Source: Bacteroidales bacterium (lineage in GTDB: Bacteria; Bacteroidota; Bacteroidia; Bacteroidales; P3). Taken from it: 42,415 nucleotides of DNA. The first letter of the stretch is position 1, and every line of letters starts with the position of its first letter. The translations under genes and the position numbers were made by a program. The notes below the pieces were generated by a model. That model did not search any database. It was not told the DNA's origin and saw only the letters and a program-made list of their open reading frames with translations. This document shows, piece by piece, positions 1 through 9,070 of the stretch. The stretch is from NCBI GenBank assembly GCA_017613375.1, contig JAGADZ010000077.1:1-42415 (forward strand), read 5' to 3'.

Positions 1-78
1 CCATTCCGAACAGAGAAGTTAAGCCCGCCCTCGCTGATGATACTGCACTTGTTTGTGGAAAAGTAAGTCGCCGCCCAT
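1..78 (+). rRNA. rrf: 5S ribosomal RNA, 3' part (5' end outside window)
   Basis: The first bases read CCATTCCGAACAGAGAAGTT followed by AAGCCC, the conserved loop B/helix III core of bacterial 5S rRNA, and the segment ends with the usual AAGTAAGTCGCCGCC-type 3' strand. The 5' half lies before the window. A rho-independent terminator follows at once, so this is the last gene of an rRNA operon. The exact 3' end (about 76-78) is estimated from the terminator position. Confidence 0.93.
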
Positions 79-87
79 TTTTTATAA

Positions 88-114
88 GGGAACCGATTTC
101 GGTTCCCTTTTTTT
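88..114 (+). terminator. Rho-independent terminator of the rRNA operon
   Basis: A perfect GGGAACCG/CGGTTCCC stem with a 4-base ATTT-type loop is followed by a run of seven T. It starts about ten bases after the 5S rRNA end. The stretch from here to the next terminator at 277 holds no gene I can support. Confidence 0.9.
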
Positions 115-276
115 ATTGAAAAATGTAGCACTTTTGCAACAATTTTTATAAGGAGTTTAAGAGATGAGACTCCATTTTTTTGTTTTTGGTGGCTATGGAG
201 TTCGGTTGCCTCATCAAGCTCGGCAGGCATACCACGCTCCACTTCGGTCGCGGGCCAAAGCACACCTCTTCCGTAT

Positions 277-312
277 AAAAAAAAGCTGTGAAACAAGTTC
301 ACAGCCTTTTTT
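277..312 (-). terminator. Terminator of the large surface-protein gene
   Basis: GCTGTGAA at 285-292 pairs perfectly with TTCACAGC at 298-305. The stem has an A run on its left (277-284) and T on its right, so it can act in both directions. On the minus strand it ends in eight T and lies 18 bp after the stop codon of the 1043-residue surface protein. Confidence 0.85.
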
Positions 313-329
313 ATCTATTTTGATTGTCG

Positions 330-3300
330 TTATTTCAGCACCTCTACGACACCGTTACGTTGTATGTCGCCGAGGTATCCTTTGCCAACAAATCTCCAGA
401 AATAGGTGCCTGAAGGGATGTTGTCGGCAGCAGGATCCCAGAAATCTTCTTCGCTTGCAATGTTTTCCTTGTAGTACACTCTCTTGCCCCAACGGTCGTA
501 GATGGCGAGTGAGTTGTTCGGGTAGCCAAGACCGTCGATGAGGTTCTTGATTTCGAACTTGTCGTTAATGCCGTCACCATTAGGAGTGATTACGTTCGGG
601 AACTGTAGGAAGTCGTTAACCAGCAGGATGTTGTTCTCTATGGTGTCACGGCATTCCACAATATTACCGCTTGGGCCAATATTCTGTGTCATTGCAATCA
701 GACGAGCGATATAACTGCCGGAGATATCTTCACCCTCAGTCGTCCATTCGAATGATGGGTTCACATCTGTGAGAGTGTGGTATGAAATAGGATTGTCACG
801 GTCATACTGAATCTCCCAGTAATATTTGTTATTGCTCGACTGCGGTATAGTCATGTTCTGGAATGTCACCTGAGGATGCAGTACAGTTGGGTTCACAGGA
901 TCCCACGAGAATCGTGCCACGGGACTTGAATAGACTGTGATAAGGTCTTCGTAAATCAGTGAGTCTTGGCAACCATGTTCACTTGTGACATAGTATTTGA
1001 ATCCATATTGGCCTGTGGCGTATGTATGGGTCGGGCTTTCAGCTGTCGAACTATCGCCGTCGCCGAATATCCATCTGTAAGAGTATCCTCCGTCGGTAGT
1101 GTTCTGGAAATGAATTGTGAATGGCTCACAACCTTCCAATGGGTATATACCTGGGTCGAAGTTCGGTGCAGGCTGCTTGTTGATATTGATCCTTATTGAA
1201 TCTCGTGCCGAGCAAGAAGTTCCATAAATACTGTCCCTATTCGTTACTTCTACTGTATACAACGTGGATTGTCCAACATAGGCTCTTGACATGATTGTAT
1301 CGCTGATCTGTCCGAAAGGCTCCCACATATATGAGTAGTTGTTTGTTGCTGTATGGCGGTCTTTTGCATCAATTGGTATCTGCTCAACGTCACAAATCAG
1401 TACATCCTCACCGAGGTTAGGACTGGGTGTCCATGTCGTGGTGATACTTGTTAGCGAATCCCATACACATCCGAATTCGTCGTATATTGTCACAAATATG
1501 GGGAATGTTCCTGCTGTATCGGGTGAAGAGATATATGTCATCACGCTGTCACGTTTCGACATATGCAGACCACGGAAGTAGCCGAGATCCCAGTCTCCGT
1601 AGGATGAGTCGGCAACCCATACCACAGAGTCAAGACCTACCTGATACTCGCATCCAACACCGGAACTGATACCGCAGATATCCATAGACCAGTTGAATAT
1701 CCAGCCGTTATCTGCTGCCCATGTATCGCATATCTCTATTTCCCACGCTCCATTAAGAGGACATCCTACAAGAGCCTCAAAGTCTTCAGCAGGCAAGTAA
1801 TAGTCTAACTTGTCTTCATGGTTACTTGGATGTTTGGAATTGAATGTGCTTGTACCGCATGTTTGTCCTGCTTTGGTAAATGGGGAAGGAATCACATCAA
1901 AAGTATAGGTGATATTATCGGCGAAGCCACCGCCTGCAATGTATTCGGCAGCAGAGGGGGCCATGGTGTTTGCAAACTCACCGTCGATAAGCATGTAGGC
2001 GGAGTTACGCGTGAAGCAGTAGTCTTTACCGACTCCGTACATATTGTCGTTGGGTTGGCATCCGCTGTCCCAGGTACCGTCGCTTGCACCGCCGTAGGGG
2101 TATCCTGTATACATACCGCCACCGCCGTATGTTCCTTCATCCGCATTTCCGTTGGGAGCATCTGATTTATTCTTATATTTCAGGTATGTTTTCTTCCCTG
2201 TAGGACATTTCAGAGCCAATGTGTAGTCTCCCATGAAGGAGTGTTCATAGTTGATACATACTGAGCAGATATCCTCTTTTGAATTGACTTTTCTTCCTGA
2301 GGGGAAGTCATCAAATACAACGGTAGCAGTAAAACAGGGGCTTCCGTATACGGCAGTACAGGGAGGACCGTCAGGGATAAATGTCTGACATTCTCTTGTC
2401 TTGGTCTTTAATTTTTCAAAAGTGATATGTTTTAATGTCACTGTGCCGTTCTCTCCTTCGTATCCGACATTCACCAACAGTGAATCCGTGCTGCATATCG
2501 GGTTGAGGTTAAACAATGTCTTGATAGGATTCTGAGCGATTCTGACACGTACGGTGGCGGATATCATACTCGGACAGTTCATCTCATCGTACATGGAAAG
2601 AACCACGTCGTAACAGTCTAAGTCTGTATAGTGAGCTATGCATGAATTCTTTGCTCCGATTTCATACAAGGTATCGCGGCCGTTACCCATATCCCATTTA
2701 AACAAGGTCGTCATGTCGTTCGGGTAGTAGTAGCCGTAATTGTGGGTGTATGTTCCACCCCCCTTTAACATCAGGTCTTCACCGACACACAATGTCACAC
2801 CTGTGAATAATTCCTCAGAAACAGTTATGATTGTATCGCCGCTTGTATTGACATGTATGGAGGTGTCTATGACAGTATAGGGCTTCATGAAGGCAGAGTC
2901 GACAATCACTCCGTTCACCAGTTTGTAGTACATTGTGTCAATATGAGGTGTCGGTATTTCGCACGGCACCATACAACTGATGGCAATATTGAATCCGTGG
3001 TTGGAATTATCTGGTCTTCCTGGACCTGAATGGGAGACAAATTTCAGTGTAAGATAGTTGGATGTGTTTAAAGAAGTCGGTGTAATCTGATGGAACTCAA
3101 GATTGTTGTGAGTGTTGTTTGCTGCAATGATCAGGGGAGCATTAACGCTTCCGCCGTCATATATGTACAGCGTGTCCCTTTCATTTATGTCAAATACTTG
3201 AAACATAAGTGAAAGCACAAACGGTGCGACACAGTTAGGATTATAAATGGACAATGTATATGAAGAGTCCAGTGAATAGGCATCGCCGTCATATCCATTG

Positions 3301-3461
3301 TCGTCAGTCAGGAATGCACCGTCTGTAGGTATTACCAATGTGTCACCGTTTATTGACGCGTCAAGATGATAAACTATTGCACCACCTTGTCCCGATGCTG
3401 ACATTGCATATGTGAGCAGTAATGCTATGACTAAAAAATGTTTTATTGTTTTCATTGTCAT
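330..3461 (-). CDS. Large secreted surface protein with CUB-like, P-domain-like, PKD and T9SS type B sorting (CHU_C) domains
   Basis: This 1043-residue protein starts with a signal peptide (MKTIKHFLVIALLLTYAM, cleavage near SASGQ). Residues about 25-165 resemble a CUB domain (YIYDGGSVNAPLI, then a GFNIAISC end). Residues about 360-595 resemble a subtilisin-associated P-domain (DYTLALKCPTG; NGAWEIEICDTWAADNGW). A PKD domain is at about 778-860 (WIFGDGDSSTAESPTHTY). The C-terminus, about 954-1043, is the gliding-motility/CHU_C domain (VITPNGDGINDKFEI, IYDRWGKRVY, SGTYFWRF), which directs export and surface anchoring by the type IX secretion system. No protease catalytic domain is visible, so it is probably an adhesin or structural surface protein. 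An in-frame ATG two codons later (3455) has better spacing from the AGGA upstream and could be the true start. A small exported protein lies 27 bp upstream and is probably in the same operon. Confidence 0.85.
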   Translation of the reverse strand: MTMKTIKHFLVIALLLTYAMSASGQGGAIVYHLDASINGDTLVIPTDGAFLTDDNGYDGDAYSLDSSYTLSIYNPNCVAPFVLSLMFQVFDINERDTLYIYDGGSVNAPLIIAANNTHNNLEFHQITPTSLNTSNYLTLKFVSHSGPGRPDNSNHGFNIAISCMVPCEIPTPHIDTMYYKLVNGVIVDSAFMKPYTVIDTSIHVNTSGDTIITVSEELFTGVTLCVGEDLMLKGGGTYTHNYGYYYPNDMTTLFKWDMGNGRDTLYEIGAKNSCIAHYTDLDCYDVVLSMYDEMNCPSMISATVRVRIAQNPIKTLFNLNPICSTDSLLVNVGYEGENGTVTLKHITFEKLKTKTRECQTFIPDGPPCTAVYGSPCFTATVVFDDFPSGRKVNSKEDICSVCINYEHSFMGDYTLALKCPTGKKTYLKYKNKSDAPNGNADEGTYGGGGMYTGYPYGGASDGTWDSGCQPNDNMYGVGKDYCFTRNSAYMLIDGEFANTMAPSAAEYIAGGGFADNITYTFDVIPSPFTKAGQTCGTSTFNSKHPSNHEDKLDYYLPAEDFEALVGCPLNGAWEIEICDTWAADNGWIFNWSMDICGISSGVGCEYQVGLDSVVWVADSSYGDWDLGYFRGLHMSKRDSVMTYISSPDTAGTFPIFVTIYDEFGCVWDSLTSITTTWTPSPNLGEDVLICDVEQIPIDAKDRHTATNNYSYMWEPFGQISDTIMSRAYVGQSTLYTVEVTNRDSIYGTSCSARDSIRININKQPAPNFDPGIYPLEGCEPFTIHFQNTTDGGYSYRWIFGDGDSSTAESPTHTYATGQYGFKYYVTSEHGCQDSLIYEDLITVYSSPVARFSWDPVNPTVLHPQVTFQNMTIPQSSNNKYYWEIQYDRDNPISYHTLTDVNPSFEWTTEGEDISGSYIARLIAMTQNIGPSGNIVECRDTIENNILLVNDFLQFPNVITPNGDGINDKFEIKNLIDGLGYPNNSLAIYDRWGKRVYYKENIASEEDFWDPAADNIPSGTYFWRFVGKGYLGDIQRNGVVEVLK

Positions 3462-3488
3462 TTCCTTTCTTGCATTTCTGATTGATTG

Positions 3489-3941
3489 TTATCTTTGATT
3501 CCTTCCACTGTTTTCCATCTCACTGGTCATTCTGTGGGCATCTTCAAACGAGCGTATGCCAAGATAGTTGTATTGTGAACCTGGGGTCCTGACGTATACA
3601 GTCTCATCTTTTCTCGCTTTTTGAAGCTGGTTGAAAGAATATCTGTACAAGCTTAATGTGGTTAAATCGACAACAAAATTGTCGGTCAGATTCTGGCCGG
3701 TACTGTATTCAAACACATCGCTCAGGTTATACACCACAGCGTCGTTTGGTACAGTGTTTGTCACAAAGAAGGTGTTGTGCGAAAAATTGCAATACCAAGA
3801 CAACTTCTCCGGTGCCATTCTCTCAATAACAGAAGAGTCATAGTTGTAACGTGGCAGTACAATGGACGCACAGTCCTGTGCTTTTGCTTTTCCACCGATT
3901 ACAAGGAGTGTTAGTACTCCTATAAAAATTATTTTTTTCAT
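3489..3941 (-). CDS. Small exported protein of unknown function, paired with the T9SS surface protein
   Basis: I do not recognise this family. The 150-residue product begins with a clean signal peptide (MKKIIFIGVLTLLVIGGKAKAQ), giving a mature chain of about 128 residues with two Cys and no membrane segment. A longer reading from 3983 adds 14 basic residues (MVIRIIRIRKKTYN) before the signal peptide; I chose the inner ATG because it directly starts the signal sequence. The gene ends 27 bp before the large surface protein and shares its strand, so the two are likely cotranscribed. A partner or export cofactor of that protein is possible but not shown by the sequence. Confidence 0.7.
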   Translation of the reverse strand: MKKIIFIGVLTLLVIGGKAKAQDCASIVLPRYNYDSSVIERMAPEKLSWYCNFSHNTFFVTNTVPNDAVVYNLSDVFEYSTGQNLTDNFVVDLTTLSLYRYSFNQLQKARKDETVYVRTPGSQYNYLGIRSFEDAHRMTSEMENSGRNQR

Positions 3942-4207
3942 ATTATATGTTTTTTTTCTTATTCTTATTATTCTTATGACCAATCATTTGCTTGATTGTT
4001 GATGCCTATGATTTTGACTTTTTTCAAGCGGTTTTTTCCCTCGTTTTCGTCTATATAGTGTATGTGAAGTCCTGAAAAAGTTTAAAATATATTCTTAAAA
4101 AAAGTTAAAATAATTTTAGTTATGATTAAAAATTAGTTTGCTCATTTAGTTCGCGGTCCAAAGCAGTAACAATTGTTGTTTTTAATAGTTTGATTGAGAG
4201 TAAAAAT

Positions 4208-4249
4208 CTTCAACCTTTAACTTATAAACTTTAACCTTTATCAGTTACT
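4208..4249. repeat. Degenerate 7-bp tandem array downstream of rnfE
   Basis: Six consecutive 7-bp units, among them CTTCAAC, CTTTAAC (twice) and CTTTATC, lie directly after the rnfE stop codon. The rest of the 310-bp gap (3942-4207) is AT-rich; I see no gene, no clear promoter and no rnfA remnant in it. Confidence 0.65.
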
Positions 4250-4251
4250 TG

Positions 4252-4836
4252 TCATGCTTTTCTAAGGTGGTTAATCAGTGCCATGAGCAGGCCTAAGCAT
4301 ATGAATCCGCCAGGTGCAAGTATGAAGAGCAGCATACCGTCGGCATCGCCGATAAAACTGTTGCCGAAAAATGTTCCGGCACCGAGTGCTTCACGAACAA
4401 TGCCTAATAGTGTCAGTGCCCAGGTGAAGCCCAGACCCATGAATAATCCGTCAAGCAGTGAATGCCATACGTTATTCTTTGAGGCAAAGGCCTCGGCACG
4501 ACCCAGAACGATACAGTTCACCACGATAAGAGGTATGAACAATCCCAAAGATTCAAATAATGAGGGCAGAAAGCCTTGCATGACCATTTGAACAATGGTG
4601 ACAAAAGTGGCAATCACCACGATAAAGCAGGGTATACGCACCTTGTCAGGGACTACACTCTTCAAAAGCGATATTACGATGTTTGACATCATAAGCACAA
4701 ACGTTGTGGCCAAACCCATGCAAAGACCGTTGATGGCCGATGTTGTGGTGGCAAGGGTGGGGCACATTCCTAACACAAGTACCCATGTGGGGTTCTCTTT
4801 GATAAGGCCGTTTTTTATTATTTCTGATGCTTTCAT
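4252..4836 (-). CDS. rnfE: Rnf electron transport complex subunit E
   Basis: RnfE is one of the two homologous six-helix membrane subunits (A and E) of the Rnf complex, which moves electrons from reduced ferredoxin to NAD+ and pumps Na+ or H+ across the inner membrane. The 194 residues have six hydrophobic segments. The N-terminal signature IKENPTWVLVLGMCPTLA identifies the E rather than the A subunit, and its Cys belongs to the proposed intramembrane Fe-S site. It starts 14 bp after rnfG. In other Bacteroidales rnfA normally follows rnfE; here only 310 bp of noncoding DNA follows before an unrelated gene. Confidence 0.95.
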   Translation of the reverse strand: MKASEIIKNGLIKENPTWVLVLGMCPTLATTTSAINGLCMGLATTFVLMMSNIVISLLKSVVPDKVRIPCFIVVIATFVTIVQMVMQGFLPSLFESLGLFIPLIVVNCIVLGRAEAFASKNNVWHSLLDGLFMGLGFTWALTLLGIVREALGAGTFFGNSFIGDADGMLLFILAPGGFICLGLLMALINHLRKA

Positions 4837-4850
4837 TGTTGCTTTCCTTT

Positions 4851-5429
4851 CTATTTGTTATATGCTTCAAATGCGGTGTTCACCAATCTGCAGAATGCTC
4901 TTGATGTAATGGTTGATCCGGTTATGGCATCAACATCACCTCCGTCTTTTTTGACTTTGAGTCCGTTGGCTCCGGGATTCATGGTAATTACGTTACCTTT
5001 GCCTTCTTTCTGGAACCATTTGTCTGCTTTGGCGCCGAGACCGGGAGTCTCGCTCGAAGCAAGTATTTCGTATCCACTGATATTCCCTTCGGCATCAAAT
5101 CCAACCATTGCCGAAAGTTTTCCTCCGAACCCGTTCGGGTCGAAAGACTCTATGGCTTTCCCTACAATGTTGCCGTTGGCGTCGACAGCGGTGTAGCGTG
5201 CCATCTTGACATCGCCTTTCTCAGTGGTGACAATTACAGTGTCTATTGTGTATTTATCGTGCTGTGGAAGAACCTTGGCCACTGCTTTGGCCACCTTTTC
5301 TTTATTCACATTCTCTATGGGACCTTTTGTCACATTGTTTACTAATGCCAAAGCCAGACCTGCTGCAAGAGCTATGAATGTAAGCGCTAACAGCATGTTT
5401 TTCAGTGAGGATTCTGCTTTCTTTGCCAT
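4851..5429 (-). CDS. rnfG: Rnf electron transport complex subunit G (covalent FMN)
   Basis: RnfG is a membrane-anchored flavoprotein that passes electrons between the other Rnf subunits. The 192 residues contain one N-terminal membrane anchor (about 10-31) and an FMN-binding domain. The flavinylation motif D-A-I-T170-G-S-T173 is present near the C-terminus; Thr173 should carry the FMN through a phosphoester bond. The ETPGLGAKADKWF segment typical of the family is intact. The gene sits 51 bp downstream of rnfD and 14 bp upstream of rnfE. Confidence 0.95.
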   Translation of the reverse strand: MAKKAESSLKNMLLALTFIALAAGLALALVNNVTKGPIENVNKEKVAKAVAKVLPQHDKYTIDTVIVTTEKGDVKMARYTAVDANGNIVGKAIESFDPNGFGGKLSAMVGFDAEGNISGYEILASSETPGLGAKADKWFQKEGKGNVITMNPGANGLKVKKDGGDVDAITGSTITSRAFCRLVNTAFEAYNK

Positions 5430-5480
5430 GATGATATTTTATTGATATGTTGTTGTGATGAAATGTTGATAAGAAAAAGG

Positions 5481-6479
5481 TTAGTTTGCAAAACGTTTTG
5501 GTTTGCACCATCTGTTTATCAGAGGTGTTACCGAGTTCATCAGTAGTATGGCGAAACTGACACCTTCAGGATAGTTGCCCCAGTTACGGATGATGATGGT
5601 CAAGAGACCGCATCCAACGCCGAAAATGAGCTGACCGCTCTTTGCCATCGGAGACGTGACCATATCTGTCGCCATAAAGCAGGCTCCAAGCATGATGCCG
5701 CCAGTGAGAATGGTCGTCAACGGGTCAATGAATTGATCTGGATTACAGAGCCAGAGAATACCGCTGAAAACAAATGCTGTCCCGATAAATGCGACAGGAA
5801 TATGCCAACTGATGATTTTCTTGCACAAAAGATAGATGGCTCCTATAAGAATTGCTATCGCCGATACTTCACCGAGGGAGCCTCCCATGTGTCCCAAGAA
5901 AATGTCACACAGTGACGGCAGCCCCAATGTCGGGTCTGACATGATGTCGGTAAGTGAACGTCCCGTCGAGAGCTGTTCTTTTATTAGACCCAGCGGAGTG
6001 GCGCCGGTTACAGTATCAATCGACATTGGGAACCAGCTTCCTGTTTTTGGCCATGTGGTCATCTGAACAGGGAAGGAGATAAGCATGAACACACGTCCTA
6101 CAAGTGCAGGGTTGAAGGGGTTCTTGCCTAATCCTCCGAAACTCATCTTGCCTATGCCTATGGCTACAAGTGCACCAATGGCTACCAACCAAATCATTTC
6201 CTGTGTGGCGGGGACATTGAAGGCAAGTAACAGACCTGTAACTATTGCTGAACCATCACAGATGGTGCTCGGGACCTTCATCACGAATTTCTCTATCAGC
6301 CATTGGAACAGAATGCAGCAACCTACCGAGATTATGCTGATCAGCAGTGCGTTGAGGCCAAAGAAAGCCACGGCAACTATCAGCGAAGGTACCAATGCCA
6401 AGTTCACGCGCCACATGATTTTCTTCGTTGATTCATCGCTGTGTACATGCGGCGATCCTGATACGTTTAGCAGTTTCAT
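5481..6479 (-). CDS. rnfD: Rnf electron transport complex subunit D (covalent FMN)
   Basis: RnfD is a polytopic inner-membrane subunit of the Rnf complex with a covalently bound FMN. The 332 residues begin SPHVHSDESTKKIMW, typical of RnfD/NqrB, followed by about nine or ten hydrophobic helices. The flavinylation motif S-I-D-T-V-T158-G-A-T161 is intact, with Thr161 as the attachment residue. GKNPFNPALVGRVF is a further family motif. The start at 6479 is supported by similarity to the family N-terminus. It is 69 bp downstream of rnfC. Confidence 0.95.
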   Translation of the reverse strand: MKLLNVSGSPHVHSDESTKKIMWRVNLALVPSLIVAVAFFGLNALLISIISVGCCILFQWLIEKFVMKVPSTICDGSAIVTGLLLAFNVPATQEMIWLVAIGALVAIGIGKMSFGGLGKNPFNPALVGRVFMLISFPVQMTTWPKTGSWFPMSIDTVTGATPLGLIKEQLSTGRSLTDIMSDPTLGLPSLCDIFLGHMGGSLGEVSAIAILIGAIYLLCKKIISWHIPVAFIGTAFVFSGILWLCNPDQFIDPLTTILTGGIMLGACFMATDMVTSPMAKSGQLIFGVGCGLLTIIIRNWGNYPEGVSFAILLMNSVTPLINRWCKPKRFAN

Positions 6480-6548
6480 ATTGTTTTTTTATTTTTATAT
6501 ATTCATTAATTTTATTAAAGGCAATTAAATAGCGTTGTCAGTTCTCCG

Positions 6549-7880
6549 TTATTTTTTCTTTGCCATCAAAATACCCCTGTACAGGTTCTTGCCAAGCCTG
6601 ATTTCGTCAAGCAGAGGCTTGTTTGCGGGACAGGAGAAGAAACAGCATCCGCATTCTATGCAGTCTAAGATGTTTGCAGCTCCGGCCTCTTCAATACGTC
6701 TGTTCTTGACTAATGATGAGAAGAGATATGGCTCCAACCCCATAGGGCATGCGTTCATACACTTGCCGCAACGGATGCAGTTGCTCTCTTTTGCACGTTC
6801 AGCCTCGCCTTCGTCGATAACAAGCACGCTTGATGCCCCTTTTGTTGTCGGACCGTCAAGATTGCTTATAGCCTTGCCCATCATGGGGCCTCCGCTGATA
6901 ACTTTGCCTGTTGTGGCGGGAAGTTCATTGATGGCATGGGCTATCAAGTCGTTGTATGTGGTTCCGACTCTTACCTGGTAGTTGTGCTGTGACGGCAGCT
7001 TCTTGCCGGTGACGGTGAGGATGTTTTCAATCAACGGCTTGTTCTTCTGGATGGCTTCGTATACGGCAAATGCCGTTCCGACATTACTTACCACACAGCC
7101 CACATCGATAGGAAGTTTGCCCGACGGCACGCGACGGCCTGTGATGGCATTTATCAGCTGTTTTTCGGCACCTTGCGGATATTTGACCTTCAAGGGCTCG
7201 ACGATAATGCCTTCAAACTCTTTGGCCGTCTTAGTCATTACAGCAATAGGCTCTGGTTTGTTGTTTTCAATGCCAATGTATGCGTTGGGGACACCGAGGG
7301 CTTTCCTCAAAATGCTTACACCTATGCAAATCTCTTCGGCGTGTTCCATCATTGCACGGTGGTCGGAAGTCAGGTATGGCTCACATTCCACGGCGTTGAT
7401 GATAAGATATTCCGCCTTTTTATCGGGAGCTATCGAATATTTGATATGCGTGGGGAATGTGGCGCCACCAAGACCTACGATGCCCATGGCTTTCAGTTTG
7501 TCAACAATCTCCTTGGGTTCTAAGGTGCATTCGCGTTTTATGTCGGGTGTACGGTCAATGCTCTCGTCCCATTCGTCACCTTCCACATTGATGTAGATTG
7601 CCGGTTTAGTCAATCCGAAAGCATCCTTGCAAGTGTCAATCTTTGCCACTGTACCGCTGAAGGGCGAATGGATGTTGGCACACATGAATGTTTCAGCCTT
7701 GCCAATAAGCTGCCCTACTTTTACTTTGTCGCCTTTCTCAACACAGGGTGTTGCAGGGGCTCCAAGATGTTGTGTCATAAGTATTGCGGCACTTTTAGGC
7801 AGCGGAAACTGCTCTATGGCAGCAGTGGTCGATATTTTGTTTTCTTCGGGGTGGACACCACCCATGGCGAATGTTTTCAT
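6549..7880 (-). CDS. rnfC: Rnf electron transport complex subunit C (NADH-binding, 2x[4Fe-4S])
   Basis: RnfC is the peripheral cytoplasmic subunit that exchanges electrons with NAD(H). The 443 residues start with the biotinyl/barrel-like N-terminal domain (GGVHPEENK; APATPCVEKGDKVKVGQLIG), continue with the NAD/FMN-binding domain (GLGGATFPTHIKYS, INAVECEPYLTSDHRAM) and an SLBB domain, and end with two ferredoxin motifs, CIRCGKCMNACP (about residue 367) and CIECGCCFFSCP (about residue 406). The C-terminal extension found in some proteobacterial RnfC proteins is absent. It lies 23 bp downstream of rnfB. Confidence 0.95.
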   Translation of the reverse strand: MKTFAMGGVHPEENKISTTAAIEQFPLPKSAAILMTQHLGAPATPCVEKGDKVKVGQLIGKAETFMCANIHSPFSGTVAKIDTCKDAFGLTKPAIYINVEGDEWDESIDRTPDIKRECTLEPKEIVDKLKAMGIVGLGGATFPTHIKYSIAPDKKAEYLIINAVECEPYLTSDHRAMMEHAEEICIGVSILRKALGVPNAYIGIENNKPEPIAVMTKTAKEFEGIIVEPLKVKYPQGAEKQLINAITGRRVPSGKLPIDVGCVVSNVGTAFAVYEAIQKNKPLIENILTVTGKKLPSQHNYQVRVGTTYNDLIAHAINELPATTGKVISGGPMMGKAISNLDGPTTKGASSVLVIDEGEAERAKESNCIRCGKCMNACPMGLEPYLFSSLVKNRRIEEAGAANILDCIECGCCFFSCPANKPLLDEIRLGKNLYRGILMAKKK

Positions 7881-7903
7881 ATATCCTCGTCTTGCTTTTT
7901 TCG

Positions 7904-8815
7904 TTATGCTTTTGTTTCGGTTTTGACTTCTTCGGCAGCGTTTTGTGCTGTGGCGGCTTCAGCGGCAGGCTTCTCTGTTGCAGCGGGTCTTTCCACTTTG
8001 GGAGGGAAGTTCACTGCGTGGATGGCACCTGTAGGACACTCGGCGACGCATTTGCGGCACAGCTTACACTTGGTGAAATCTATGTATGCTAAATTGTTCT
8101 CTACGGTGATGGCACCGAAAGGACAAGTCTTCTCGCATTTGCCGCATCCTATACAGGCTGCCGTACATGATTTACGTGCCTCACCTCCTTTTTCTTTGTT
8201 ACGGCAGGCAACAAAAACTCGCCTGTTCTTAAGACCTTTGTTGCGCAGCTCGATGATTCCGCGTGGACAAGCCTTCACACAAGCTCCACAAGCCACGCAT
8301 TTGTCTTCATCCACTATTGGCAGACCGGTATCGGGATCCATGCTCAAGGCGTCAAACTGACAGGCCTTTGTGCAGTTGCCCAAGCCAAGGCATCCAAACA
8401 CACATCCACTCTCACCAGTATACAGCGAATTGGCAAAGGCGCAGTCTTGCAAGCCATCGTAGTGGGTCTTCGCTTTTGCATTGGCACAACTTCCGTTGCA
8501 GCGCACCACGGCTACTTGAGGCTCTGTCTCTTCAGGTGTGCAGCCAAGCAATTCGGCGACTTTCTTTGCCACATCTTCTCCACCGGCGGGACATTTCAGA
8601 CCATCCATGTTGCCTTGTTTTACAAAGGCTTCTGCCATGGCACGGCAGCCTGCACGTCCGCATCCACCGCAGTTTGCTCCTGGCAACACTTCGGCTATTT
8701 CGTCTATCAGCGGGTCTTCTACCACTTTAAACTTTTGTGCTACAAACCATAACACCACTGCAAAGATGGCTCCTGTTATGCTTAGCACTAATACTGCTGA
8801 CCAAATTCCTGTCAT
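7904..8815 (-). CDS. rnfB: Rnf electron transport complex subunit B (polyferredoxin)
   Basis: RnfB is the ferredoxin-docking iron-sulfur subunit of the Rnf complex. The 303 residues contain an N-terminal membrane anchor (about 5-26), the RnfB four-cysteine domain (C49-x2-C52-x4-C57-x17-C75) and several ferredoxin-type [4Fe-4S] motifs (for example CVACGACVKACP, CIGCGKCEKTCP, CKLCRKCVAECP). The last 35 residues are an Ala/Glu/Lys-rich tail with no known role. It is the first gene of the rnfBCDGE run. A TAnnTTTG element lies 48-55 bp upstream. Confidence 0.95.
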   Translation of the reverse strand: MTGIWSAVLVLSITGAIFAVVLWFVAQKFKVVEDPLIDEIAEVLPGANCGGCGRAGCRAMAEAFVKQGNMDGLKCPAGGEDVAKKVAELLGCTPEETEPQVAVVRCNGSCANAKAKTHYDGLQDCAFANSLYTGESGCVFGCLGLGNCTKACQFDALSMDPDTGLPIVDEDKCVACGACVKACPRGIIELRNKGLKNRRVFVACRNKEKGGEARKSCTAACIGCGKCEKTCPFGAITVENNLAYIDFTKCKLCRKCVAECPTGAIHAVNFPPKVERPAATEKPAAEAATAQNAAEEVKTETKA

Positions 8816-8862
8816 ATTACTTGTTATTTGTTTTTATGGATTAATTCTCTATTTATAAGTTG

Positions 8863-8870
8863 CAAATTTA
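8863..8870 (-). promoter_or_regulatory. Probable -7 promoter element of the rnf operon
   Basis: On the minus strand this reads TAAATTTG, a match to the Bacteroidetes -7 consensus TAnnTTTG, 48 bp before the rnfB start. No good TTTG -33 box is seen at the expected distance, so this rests on one element and its position. Confidence 0.5.
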
Positions 8871-9039
8871 CACTTTTTTTTTCACTCTGCCATGACTTTT
8901 TTTTTACTTTAGTAACACTTTGGGCTTAACTTTCTATCTCACAGTGTGTAAGATGTGAAAATCTTTCTTTTTTTTCTCACGGTTTCATATTGTTTCCGCT
9001 TCTATTTTATTATAAAAAAATGCATATTTTTCTTTTTTT

Positions 9040-9070
9040 TTTGTCGGTATAAAAAAACTTCGTATCTTTG
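9040..9070 (+). promoter_or_regulatory. Promoter of the universal stress protein gene
   Basis: TTTG at 9040-9043 and TATCTTTG at 9063-9070 are separated by 19 bp, matching the Bacteroidetes housekeeping promoter. The elements lie just before the ATG at 9104. This placement rules out the longer reading frame that begins inside the -7 box. Confidence 0.8.

Noticed and set aside
164-541. A 125-codon plus-strand frame near the left end
   Set aside because: It overlaps the end of the well-supported surface-protein gene and a terminator, has a low-complexity composition and no promoter or family.
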